DNA of 64,000 bases from Nymphaea colorata (taxonomy: Eukaryota > Streptophyta > Magnoliopsida > Nymphaeales > Nymphaeaceae): contig NW_022204508.1 in assembly GCF_008831285.2 (NCBI RefSeq), positions 744,001 through 808,000 of the forward strand, read 5' to 3'. Shown here piece by piece: positions 47,661-60,300 of this stretch (the first letter of the stretch is position 1; each line of letters opens with the position of its first letter). The notes below the pieces were generated by a model. The model worked only from the letters and a program-made list of their open reading frames with translations, made no database searches and was not told the DNA's origin. The position numbers were made by a program, and so were the translations under genes.

Positions 47661-48653
47661 TTACAGCCTCATTGCAATCTTGTTGACAGAAAATACATCA
47701 GCTACAGAAAGCCATTTTCTGCACAGCATTTCACAACATACAGACATTTTCGGCACACCATTCCACCACATATAGATCGACTGCAAAACCTTGTAGTAAG
47801 GAGGAAAGATCACCTCTTGATGTTTCCACTTTATACCAGCTATCATATCCTTTAAATCATTGCAGACTCCACATTCAAGACCACTCAGAATCAAATTGGC
47901 TGATGCATAATAGAATTTCTTTGTTTTCTTATGTTCCAAAAGAGTACATGTAAGCATAAACACAGCGTATTGCAACCCATTTATTTGAAAGAGCATTTGA
48001 ACCACTGTGAGATTACTTTTTGAATAGAGCTATGCACTTCTAGCCATGACCCCTCCCCCATATATTTTGGAAAAAATATGATACTTATATTTTTAATTTT
48101 TTTAATTTGCGCTATATAAAAATTTTGAAAAATATTGTTCAGTACTTGTATATTTTTTGCAAATACTTTTCTACCCTTCCTAAAAAAATTGCTGGCCTCG
48201 CCCTAGTATCTAGGGTCTTCTATGTTTTATTTAATGTCCATTTCATCTCAAGTTAATGAAATTATGAGTACCCCAATCCTCACAACAAATTTTCACCTTT
48301 ACTGTAATCCAAACACTTCTAAATTAAGCAACAAACCTCTTCTCATCCCCAAAAGGCAGCTTTTCCATATCCAAGAGAAATAAGCATTACTTTACAGTGT
48401 TCACAAGCTCCCATTCAAGTATTGGTGTCTGACGAAAAGAGTACATAAGGAGTTGGTGACGTCAAGAAGGCCAAGACCACCTTCTTGTATCGGAGCAAGC
48501 AGACTTCCAACTAAGTAAGTGATATTTCCTAATATGATGAGAATCCCCCCAAATAAAATGACAATTTCTTCTCTATAAAGTTCGGTACAATAAGTGGAAG
48601 TCTAAATGCTCTCAGCCAATAACCCGCCACTTGCTGCAGAACATGCTTCTCAT
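47661..48653 (-). pseudogene. LINE RT C-terminal and zinc-region remnant
   Basis: On the minus strand, YWLRAFRLPLIVPNFIEKKL then YLVGSLLAPIQEGGLGLLDV (about 48440-48600) match the plant L1 linker (..W..I..P...GGLG..D). A 114-codon frame follows (47661-48005), with spacing suggesting the C-terminal RNase H/zinc region but no clear motif. The sequence is unlike the corresponding part of the 13.5-15.2 kb LINE, so it may be another element. Confidence 0.6.
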
Positions 48654-48900
48654 AATAAGAACACAGACAGCTCTGTTAGATTCCCCAAAGGGGAAGGAGT
48701 TGGTACCAAATTCTTGAAAGAAGACCATGAAATCAGGGTGGTAACAGTGCCACAAGACTCAGAAGAATTCAAGAGGAAACCATTTGATACCAAGCGACTT
48801 GCCAGCCTTGAGGGCCCAAACTGCTGCCTTAATATCGTCAAGTTGAAAGGCATGCTCAGACCGATAAAATCTGAAAAGGAAGCTGGACGAGGATAGCAAA
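48654..48900 (-). pseudogene. LINE RT N-terminal fragment, copy 3
   Basis: Same AVWALKAGKSLGIKWFPLEFF and NRAVCVLI blocks as copies 1 and 2, with a single unit of the 132-bp repeat. The RT core with YADD is absent. The fragment abuts a different LINE C-terminal region, on the same strand, at 48653/48654. Confidence 0.75.
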
Positions 48901-51900
48901 GTTCTGCAGTGATAATCACTTAAATTGGTAAGCTTTTCTGAGCCTTTAACTATAAAATTCAGATTCCATATACCTTATGGCATGGAAATATGTATAGTTA
49001 GAGTGCACATTTGTCAGGTACGCATGAAAGAAGCTAATTTTAAGCTATTGGCAGTACTGATTACATATGGAACTAAATCACCACCTTCCCCATTTATTGG
49101 AACCAGCCTTAAAAAGAAGCTGACCGTTTATTTGACTCAGACAAATGTGTATGTGATGAATTAAGAAGAGAAATATGGGTATACATACATTTGATTTGGG
49201 ACAGATCGATTATCGTTGCAGGCTATGAAATAGACCTGTAAAGTACCATTTGATTGCAAGAACAACGGTTCTTAAAACACTTGTCCTTAGAATAAGTGTC
49301 CTAAGAACAAAGAGTTAATGTCCATATGAACAAGTTGTAATTCTGTATAGTGTTTAGTGTTTGCTTGCAACGACAGAATTTTCAACATGTGACATTTTAC
49401 CATATATTCTCTCTCTCTCTCAAAAACACATTATAAAACAAGTGAACTAATAAAAATATTCTTTTTGATATAAAAAATTCACATACGACAAAGAAAAATA
49501 TTTTTTAAAAACATATTAAAAATATAAGCCTATTAAAATTCACTTTTTTTCTCTCTCTACACACGGAAGACTTAAAATCAACATAAAATGAAAGAAAATA
49601 CTTAAGAAAATATGTAAAAAAAACATGCAATCCTATAAAATACTCTCACTCTTGGTCTTTGTCTTTCTATCTCTATAAATACAATTGACCTAAAATTTAG
49701 ATACAATAAAAGAAAATGCACAATAAAAGATGTAAAAGATACATGAGCCAAAAATATTATTTATCTGCCATGGTCTGCTTTCAAACTTTAGACCGTTTAA
49801 AGTAATACTGAATGGTTTTTTATTTTTTATTTTTTTTCATACAACTTCTGCCATGATTTAACTGTGATCCACTTCAAAATCGGTTGTCAATGTTTTACCA
49901 AACTGAAAGCCATTATAGGGAGATCCTATTTGAAATTTGCTAAAATTATTGATGGTTGCTAATGAACATGGCTATATGAGAGTGTGCGGTTTGGCAGTCC
50001 ATCTCATAAACTTACCATGAATTTTTCTTTCTTCTAATTTTACAAAAAATTTTCTACTATTTTGAATTGAGGATTGGCAAGACCCATGCATGCAAAGCAA
50101 AATACTATTGATATGACTGCTCTCCAAGTCTCAACCTCGTAATTCATTATATACCAAAGATGAAAGGCCTCAAATTTATATAATGTTTTGTGCCCATGCA
50201 GAAAAAAGACACAAGCCATCAAACTCTTAATTCTCTTTAAATTAAATGCCCCAAGCAGAACGCTCACAAACTTGCATGCACACGGCGCCATTAATCGAAT
50301 TGAGAGGTACTTAGATGCACTTTCCACAAAAGAAGAATGAAACAGGTGATACTACAGTTCATTTTCCAATGAAAATTCCCATCATATTCTGCTTTTCTGG
50401 ACGTCTCCAAATTCTGAATATGCACAATCAATTGTAGTAGATGCAGGAAGTGGGACCAGAAGAGGAAAACTGAGGTTCATGCCTCTAAAGACTCCCCACA
50501 TTGGTATGACTTTAAATGAAAAACAAAATTTTTGTACATATCAAATGGATCATTTTCAGTATACAATGTCAACTTTTTCAATATACATTGTCAGTGGACA
50601 TGAGCCGGTGAACAAGATCAAATGGAGATGGTAATGCTCTGTCATGGACATTGGGAAGATTGGAGCCAATGATCCAGGATCATTGTAAGGTTCACGCAAG
50701 AGATAGAGAAGCAAAAATAAATTTGCTTACAAATGCCAAATGTGGACCAGATGAACTAAAATACAAATCAGAATTTCAGCAAACACTTCATATGCATAAA
50801 AAAAAACACCTTCGCAGCATCAAAAATCATATGCAGCAACCACCTCAAGCTTATAAGACACAATGGAATTAACGTAAAAAAATATAAAAAAGGGAAATAC
50901 ATGCCAATTTAAGTTTTAAATGTCCTTGTTGAAGAACTGATGGATTGAGATCTTGAACCAGATTCAACTTATTGTTTATGTGGAAGAAATGAAGAAAGTG
51001 AACACTACTTGTTCCTCGTTATTTTCATTTTCATTTACTGCAGTGGCTAAAACTTGGGCCTCTAGGCTACCCGATACTATTTCCATAACTAAAATAAACA
51101 GGTATGAGAATAGCGGATCTCCCTAGGGAAGACCTGGTTTAAGATGCAACCAAGCTCCCTCCCTCCCACTGATGAGATGGTCTGAGGAAACTGACGTGAC
51201 TAGTACCTTAAATTTGAGAGACCTGGCATTGGCTGAAACCCAAATGCCTCACGGCCCCGTTCTTTTTGGTCCCCCGACTTAATACGCTGCTGCCATTTAA
51301 ATGTAGTTTAAAACCCTCACTCACCAGAGAAAGTTGAGTGCGGTACGATGCAAAAGAGAAAAAGGTATTTTGGTAATTTTGAAAAAGAAATATTTTTCAT
51401 TTTTTATTTTTATTTTATTTTTATTTGTATCATGTAAACTAAAGATATTTTAATCACAAAATTAGTGCACTAGTATAACGCAAATAACCAAATTTTCACG
51501 CTCACACCATCCATTGCCATAATTGCGACCCCTTCCTCGTCCTGGACGACCAGGAATTTGTTGTGGGCTGTAAAAAAAAGTGACATTAATTAACACGGAT
51601 TTCAATTTCATGTACAAATAATCGCGAGAATGACCAATTTATATAAAAGCAATTGCTGTTTGATTGGCGCATGAGTTGTGTAAATTAATCACGAGAACAA
51701 TGAATAATTTATCTATTTATTTACTTTTAATGAAATAATACTAATGACACATGGGTGAAATAATATGTAACATATATTATTATATTTTAAATGTTACTCA
51801 GTTCATTATTAGCATAATTTTAGGGCTTGTTTGGTTTCAAATCTAGAATTTTTTTCTTGCTTTTCACTTCAGATTCTGTAAAAATGATGCTTTAATGTGT

Positions 51901-52634
51901 ACGTGTATATCCATAAGATTGGTGTTAGTTTACTGTAGATATATCTCTTAATAATGAAATATTGAGCTAGTAAGTGGTCCGGTTTGTGTTCGGATCTACC
52001 TTAACGGAACTTGTCCTTGGACAGAATTTTTTAATGTTCCCTTCCAGATCAAAACATTATTGGTGCGCTGGAAAATATTCAACATTTACATGTAATCAAG
52101 TTGGATAATATTATAGTCAGGGGTTCAAGGCTCGCTCTTTGTTGCGGGTTCGGTCATATGACTAAATTATGCGCCAGGTGTGAGTTTGATTATGACAGCC
52201 ATTCAGTTTTCTTTACCCAACTTGACTAAAAATTTGTTTCCTGGATACAGTAATATTGAGATTTTAATTTGCTGACGCATTTTCTTCCCTAACTTTATAT
52301 ATAACAACAATTTAGTTTCGTTGTTGTATGTTTTAAGGTAGATCAAAGGGTTCAGCCAAGATGACTAAATCATTTCAAACGCTCTCCTGCTTGTCTCAGG
52401 TTTGCTGAAAACAGTTGCAAACTATTGACTCTTTCACATTCTCTCTACTTGGAGATGGAAAACATGACCACAAAAAAAATTGCAAGAACCAAATCAAACA
52501 AGGGGGAGAGAGAGAGAGAAAGGAGCCGATGAAATGCAAATTTGCATATTTAAAGAATAGATTAGTTACACGCATTTCAAACAATTTAAAATGAATAAAA
52601 AAAGTTAAGCAGCATGATGTAGCAATACTACAGA
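48901..52634. other. Non-coding part of the duplicated unit, copy 3
   Basis: Direct counterpart of 15177-18902. No recognisable gene. The possible gag relic is at about 51500-51575 (-), and the minus-strand frame 50040-50327 corresponds to 16308-16559. Confidence 0.5.
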
Positions 52635-54460
52635 TCATCTCCTATCGTCTAACCTTTTCCCAAGACAGTCCTTTAAATGCTGCGGCAGATGGAGTGCAGG
52701 ACATGATCTGTAAATTGTCAAATCTTCAAGCTTCGGGAGGCAGGCAATCTGTTGCTTTGCATCCGTATGACATGTTCCTGCTGCATCATTTTGTTGGGGA
52801 GTAACATCATTGACGTCCATTAGAGACTTGAGATTGGGGAAGTCTTTAAGAGATAACCATCTCCGTTGCCAGAGGCATTGCCAGTGGCCTCCCAAACTGA
52901 TGTCCTCATTAAAACCTTGTAGGTGCAGTTCCTCCAGTAGGGAGAGAGACCACACCCATTTAGGCACCCTTCCCCATTTGAGCTCTTCAACCCTCGAGTC
53001 TATCAAAGTCAGATCCTTGAGGGAGGGTAGAAATGTTGATAGCTGATCTGATGGCAATGACAGCGTTGATTCCATAGCTGCCCCATCCAAGAGCATCAGA
53101 TTGAGGTTGGGCAGGTGCTAAAGCAAGTTCTACTCCAATCTTGCATTTGGGCAATTCAACACTGTCAGGGCACGGAGCCGAGTCGCTTGACCGTCATGCC
53201 CCGGCAGCTCGGACAGAGCATAAATCAAGCCTTCTGTCTGCATCTTTGGACGGTTCTGAAATTACACCTCTCTTAAGCATGCATAAAAGTTTCTGTCGCT
53301 AATTCCCTTGATCCAGCTGCTGGCCATCCTTCTCATTTGGGCAAATTCCATGCTCTCAGATCCTCAAGTGAAGGAAGGTGAGCAGGGAGCTGCTTCAGAG
53401 TGTTCAGATTAGACAACCACAGCCTCTTTCAATCTGGCATGTGTACATCAGCTACTTTCTCTAACCTCTCACAATATCTCACCTCCAACCACTCCAGGCA
53501 GGCATGTTAGCGAGAGTCTTTTACTTATAACATCCATACACATCCAACCACTTGAGAGCAGGCATGCCATGAGATAATTGCTCTAGGCTGCCACATCCTT
53601 CCACCTGCAACCAGTCCAAGTTGGGGAAGTCACCAATCGTGTTGAGTCCATCATAGCTCCGAATTTTCAAGGACTTTAGCATAGGCATGCTCGGTAATTC
53701 ACACAGTGTAGGGCAGGTGTTGACCTCCAACTTCTCCAATGATTTAATTCCTATCACTGTTGCCCACAATGGGAAACATTGCAGCCGTAATGTCTGCAGC
53801 TCCACATAGTTGGTGTCCAAATACCACACAGGCCTTTCACCTTTATAATCGCAAATTCCCAAGCTCTCTATGCCATGTGGAGGTTCCAACGCCTCCAGCA
53901 AACCCTTCTGTTCCGAAGCACTGCCCACTATGTCATTTTTTCCCACCTTGAAGTCTAATTCCACACCAATTGGCTCGTGCTTCTCCTTAAGATGTGCGTC
54001 TTTTGCATCAATTACTTTCACCCTTCCCCCTTCCAAACGTTCTACTGACAAGTACCCCTTTAGTTTGTTCAAGTCTTTCAGTTCCCTAATATTGCATCCC
54101 TTTATGTCCCCTTTGCCATCACATACAAGAAACCTTTTTAAGGTCCGTAAATTGGTAAGCTTCCCCAAGCCTTTGGCTATAAAAAATTTCCCAAACCTTC
54201 GGCTATAAAATTCAAACGCGTTGCATGTTCAAGCTCAAGATACCTCTAGTTGCGGAGTTCTCCCATTTCGTTGGGCAGCTCTTCAATTTTACTATGATTT
54301 AAATTCAATGTTTGCAGGTTCTAGAGTCTACCGACTGAATTGGGCAACTGTCTCACATCAGAAAGGCTAAGATCAAGATATCTTAGAAGTGAAAGGTTTT
54401 GAATGGGAGTTTGGTAGCTCATGTATCTGACATTTCATCAAGTGGCTTTAATATAAAAAG
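52635..54460 (-). pseudogene. NLR leucine-rich-repeat pseudogene, copy 3
   Basis: The most complete of the three close copies: 215 codons at 53521-54168 run from GKLTNLRTLKRFLV through MPALKWLDVYGCYK, and 153 codons at 52635-53096 form the C-terminal block. It has neither the 153-bp deletion of copy 1 nor the 145-bp deletion of copy 2. Instead it carries its own nonsense codon (AAG TAA at 53521) and a 1-bp deletion near 53499. It shares the TGA after the HMPD position. No NB-ARC domain; upstream LRRs near 54230-54460 are frame-broken. Confidence 0.88.
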
Positions 54461-54969
54461 TCATCCAGCCCTTGGCTTCAATCAAATTGCTGCTTATTTT
54501 GTCCTGTCTGTGCCTGCCATTCAAATGAATTTTCCCTTCAGGTGTGACCCGTTTCCCTCTTCAATCTGGTGAAATACGTTTATAATAATATGGCACATAG
54601 GAAAATACTCAATCACACATTTTTTACTAAGTTATGCTAAAGAAGAAGTTAAATTATTTAATTTACTAGCAGTTAAATAAATCTGATGGAAAGAATCCCC
54701 AACCGAAGCCTTCTACATCTCTTAGAGTTCCTCTTTTCAGGTTTGTCAGATTTCGTGTTAATGCTCTTGTTTATCTGATTTTGTAAATTTTGCATATTCA
54801 ATCTTCAACTCACATTTATTTTGATATTGAATGTGACCAAATGCTGCTGCAAACAATTTGCTGGACTTTAGAGTCAAATTTGGGCTCGGTCACAAAAGTA
54901 AATATTGAATCCATTAAACCAGATCCAAACTTTGTCATAATGTTATGATCGGCATAAAGTCACATGAGA

Positions 54970-55039
<70 letters not shown>

Positions 55040-57394
55040 GCATAATATTAGCAAAAGCATTTGGCTAACGATGGTAGAACCAAAGCAGCAATTACTTGTG
55101 TCTGAATCCAACGTTCAAACCAGTTTTTTTTTAAATTAACCGTTCACATATTATCTTAAAAATAATTTGGTAGGTGAACCAAGCTAATAATTGAGATGAA
55201 AATAAGTCTGAAACCATTTTCTCCATGCCTAATGTTATTAAGATTTTCCTTGAGTATATATATATATATGTATATATATATATTATGACAATTATTGGAC
55301 ATGGATTGAATTTCATGACCCACATTTTTTGGTAAACTTAGAACAATTAAAACTGCTAGTTTTAAATTTTCGTGTATCCAGTTTCTCTCTAGTTTTTTTT
55401 TCCATACCTATAAATTTGTACCTTTGGAGTTCAAATGCGAAGGAAAAATTTCAAAAATCCGAGTGGAATCTGGGTTACCACAGTGGCAGTGGCGAACAGC
55501 TATAAATAGTAGAGTGCTCCATGGATTTGGTACTCCATCAAGTTGTTCTACCATTGCAATTTCATGACCACACTGTTTATGTAAGAACAGTATATTATGG
55601 TTGTTAGTACAATTTAATGGTCTGCCCCCTTCTTTAATTTCTAGTTGCTGAATTTATAAGAAAGAATAAACCCGTCGGTTGGCATTAGAAGTACAACGTG
55701 CCCATTGCTTAATTTGGACTATGGTGACGTACAAAAACACCCAGTTTCAACCACATCTTACCCAAATAAAGAAATGTTTCTTTATTCCTCAGCAATCACT
55801 TCCCAATCATCTCAGCTTCAGCAGAAATACTGTTTTTAGCTTTACCAAACATGAACATATTTCTTGAAAGTCCATAGGCACCAAATGACAGTGTGGAAAG
55901 TAACTTTCCAACACTTGTTGCCAGCCTCGCTTAACACTGTTGTTCTTAGCTACCATTGTCAACATCATTACTGCTAGAAAACATCATTACTGCTAGAGAG
56001 CAAGAAACCGAAAAGAGTGATCTGCATCTTCCTCTTGTCATTTATACATGAAGAACCACTGCACTTCAATCTATCTAAAGTAGGGAATGAGAATCTGCCT
56101 ACATAAGCAACATACACAAACTTATTTTTTCTCTCTTTTATGAATCTCCCTGTTTCTCTCACCTCTTTCAATTTCTCTCCTAAAATCTCTCTTTATTTCT
56201 CTTCGGTTTATCTCTCACCTTTAAATATCTCTCTTTTGCCTGAAAATCACTTTCTCTTCGTTTCTCTTGAATTTATTTCTTTTCTGAGTCACTCTCTCTC
56301 TCGCTGTCTCTCTTCAATTTTCTCTCTTAAAATCTCTTTATCTTTCTTTCGTTAATCTCTCCCTCTCTCTCTTCTGTTTGTATCTTAAAATCTCTCATTC
56401 TCTCTGTCAATCTCTCTCTCTCTCTCTCTCTCCCCCATGTTGTCTCCCTTTCTTTCTCTGCCTCCCTTTCATTTCTTTTTTACGATCTCTTTTTCTATCT
56501 CTTCGATCTCACTCTCGGCAATTTCTCTCTTAAAACATCATTTTCTCTTACTGTTATTAGTCTCTCTATTTGATTTCTCCCTCTGTACCTTCCCTTCTCT
56601 CTCTATTAATCTCTTTCTGTCTATCCTAGATTTGCCTCTCTCTCTCTCTCTCTGTCTCCCTCCCTCCGCCCCCCCTCTGTCTCTGTCTCTCTTGTCTGTC
56701 TCTTTTAACATTATAAATAAGGTTGAACTACTATATAACTTTTATTATGAATAAGGTTGATCTTTGCTGGATCTCTCTCTCTCTCTCTCTCTATACATAA
56801 ATGCAACATTGATCCATGACTGCTGCTAAATAAATCCAGAAGAAAACCTCAACCCCAATCTTCTACGTCACCTGGATTTGTACTTCACTGACAATTAAGA
56901 AGGAAAAAAAAAAGAACATTAGAGGCAAGTGCGCTCATGCAGGGGTAAGCTAATAAAATAAGAATGATATTAAAGTAAAGATGAAAAAACTTGCTAAATC
57001 ACATCCTAACTAGTGTAACATGGTGCCAGATATATGTTGCCCGCAGTGGCACGTGATCACTTAATACCATTCAGTCATTTAGATCCCAATCCAGTAATCA
57101 AGAACATATTGATAGTCTTTTTTTTCCAGACTGTGATTCATTTTTTTAAATAGAAATTATTTGTTTTAATATTGTTTGCAGTAATTATTTTTCTTGCTTT
57201 AAAATATTAAGAAAAACAAATACCAATAACTTGAAAAACTTGCCAGAGTTATAGAAGAAATTAGGCAGTGCTGAGACTAATGTGAGAAGGCAAATCAGAT
57301 TGTTGACTGTCCTTAAGTCTCTTAGTTGTCCAATATGCAGTTTCTAGGTAGAATATTTCTTGCTTTCTTCTTATTCTTCTCCTTTCAACAGAAT
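54461..57394. other. Upstream flank of LRR copy 3: repeats only
   Basis: Counterpart of 20561-23671: (TA)n-(GA)n at 54978-55035, a short (TA)n at 55254-55281, and a CT tract at 56128-56705. A CATGTG...CACG segment present near 21910-21975 is missing here (about 55725). No gene recognised. Confidence 0.55.
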
Positions 57395-60300
57395 CTGATT
57401 AGTCAAATTTCAATTTAATTTAGCAAAGTAGAGAATCTAAATGGCATTTCATGTCCGCCTGTGATAATTCTATAAAATTCATGACCATGGCAATTTACTC
57501 TACCATCTCCTAGAGAGGAAGCCTGAGCAATACTATACCATAGTATAGTATTTGGTGCAGCCAGACACTGTCAGGCCGTACCTAAAAAGACAGGTTATGC
57601 ACAGGACCTGGCCAAGCCTAGCTTGGTATGGGTAGGCTAGGTCGCACCAGGCTGTACCGGCGGCCACAACGCAAGCCTGGCTTAACCAGGTATGGCCCCG
57701 GCCGGCCTGGCTCAACAGGTCTTGCCTCCTTAGGATATGCCAGTGGCCGGCCTGTTTTTGGCCAGGCCATTCTAGGCCTGTCTGTGGCTAGCCAAGCTAC
57801 ACCTGCAGCTAGGCTTACAGCCAGACAAAACAAGCCATGTGGCTGGCCTGAAGCACATTTTTAGGTCTGTTGTCTGCCACTCAGCTAGACCTAGCTTGCT
57901 GGGTGCTTGGGAATAGCTTGCCCTTGGCACAGTCAAACTCTTGCTCAATTTTTTGAACAATTTTAACCTTATTAGGGAATTATGTAATTTGAAGCTAATA
58001 ATAACTAATTAATAACTAATTATACTTAGAAAAAAAGACTAACTCAGCCAGGCCTAGCTTGCTGGGTGCTTGGGAATAGCTTGCCCTTGGCACAGTCAAA
58101 CTCTCGCTCAATTTTTTGAACAATTTTATCCGTATTAGGGAATTATGTAATTTGAAGCTAATAATAACTAATTAATAACTAATTATACTTAAAAAAAGAC
58201 TAAAATGCCATTCGGTCTTTTTCATCTATAAATAATCATTGTTTCTACCTTCTAATACATCATCAACCCCTTGGAGCCCTCTCTCTTTGTAAATACTTTT
58301 TCATTTCTACCTTCTAATTTGCCTGACAACCCCTTGGAGTCTTCCCTCTCCTACTCCAAACTTTCTTCTTATCCTATTTTCACTTTAATATCTCTCTTCA
58401 GTGCTTCCTCATTTTCAATCTTGCAGTATGTCTTCTTCTTCAATTTTTATAATCGAGGAGCTCATGAAAGGCTCTTATCTACTTTCTTCAACTCATTGGA
58501 GTCCTCATTTGATGACCTTATTTGGTAGTGGAAGCAAAGAAGTGATTTATTCTTCGACTTTATCAAGGTATGTTGATCTTTTCTATTTTTTTTTACTTTT
58601 TGATTTCATGTCAAGCCAATTAATCCATAGAGATGGATTCGGAGAGAGAAGGATTTTTCTTAAAGCTATGGGAGTATGAACAATGCAAGTTTGTCTTTTT
58701 AATTCTCTCTTTCTGTATTTTCTTAAATATCTGTCTTTTCAACTACTTCTTTTTTTGAAACTATCTCTATTTTTTTAATTCTCTCTCTTTCAAATATCTT
58801 TCTCTCTCCCACTCTTTCTTTTAGGTTGCTCTCTCTTTAACCTCTCCATTTTTTACTTTCCTCTTCATTTTGCTCTTTCTTTCAATCTCTATATTTTCCT
58901 TTTTTGAACTTCCCTTTCTCACTCTTTTTATTTCTTTCTTTGTTTTTTTTTGTTCTTCCTCTTCTTTAACTAATCTCTCTTTTTTTTTTCTAGTTTTTGT
59001 CTCTCTTTTATTAATCTCTCTTGTTAATGTCTCTCTTTAAATCTTTCTCTTTTGGAGTGATTACTATACTTTAAGCTCCTTGCTTAAATCCAAAGATATG
59101 TTGACAAAGAAAGGGTGTGATGTAAATGGAGAGATGGCTACTGATGAACATTACACATGCCATTTTATATGAAGCAAATATTAAGATAAGTTGGACCGAT
59201 AACCTATTGTACAATAAGAGATCCTGTGCGCCCAAATTTAAATATGGAGCAGATATTTGAATCTTGTGGAATGCATCAGGGATACACTCCCACCAAAAAA
59301 AAAAAAATGAACGGCTAGAAGGAAACCCATCAGTAAAAATTCGGTTGACGAGTTAACGACGGTGACAATGAAAAGCGTCATGTTGATTGATGACATGTCC
59401 ATGGGCATCTACAAAGACTAGATATTTACCAACTATTATGGGAACCATCAGTATTGAAATGAGTATCACTAACGTCCAATGAGAACCATCATTGCTTATT
59501 GAATCACTAATGTTCGATTCCGCTGTCACTAATGGTGAGTCTTCCCTTAAACGTGTAGACAACCCATTGTTTAGTGAGTTATCTTGAGCACATCAATAAA
59601 TATACAACTTTTACGAACCGCGTATCAATGCCATCAGTATTTATCTAGGTGACGTTGTTTCTTCTGTCAGCATATGTTTAAAAGCTTGCTCACAGTTTCT
59701 CATGATATATCTTCCTTTATGACTGATGGTTTTTCGTCTTCCATCAATGAACACTTATCCTTATTTTTCTGTTGCAATCAGGGGCTTGAGACAACTTGTG
59801 TTAAGGTCCCCAAGGTAGATACTAAAAGTACAAAGGTAGATATGCTCATAGATAGTGTAAATCAAATTATAGCTTCACTTGTGGGATCATTCGGTTAAGT
59901 TTCAAATATATTTTCTACTAAAATCATGCATACCATTTCTTGTAACATATTTTACTTGTTCTATGCAACTTTGCCACCTGATTTACGCCATTGATAAGTA
60001 TAGATGAAATTTGAAGTCTAGATTATTGGACTTCGTTTCATGTTTTGAATATTATTACCAACACCATTGGAATATCTAAGATGGGCTACATGTATCAAAA
60101 AATTTGTTACACTTATTCATACATATGTACTTGTTATTAAGGATAATATCAATTCATTTGTCTGTTAATCAATAATATGTTCTGTATAATACATTGATTG
60201 CATTTTGTTCTGTTATTGATATCGTGCAAGGTTTTTTTGTGTTCCTATTTTCCAGGTTGTACATGATATAGTATAATATAAAACATATTACAACCTTTTA

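Noticed and set aside
56140-56754. Ser/Leu-rich frames in the CT tract
   Set aside because: Simple-sequence translation, as for the mirrored GA tract.
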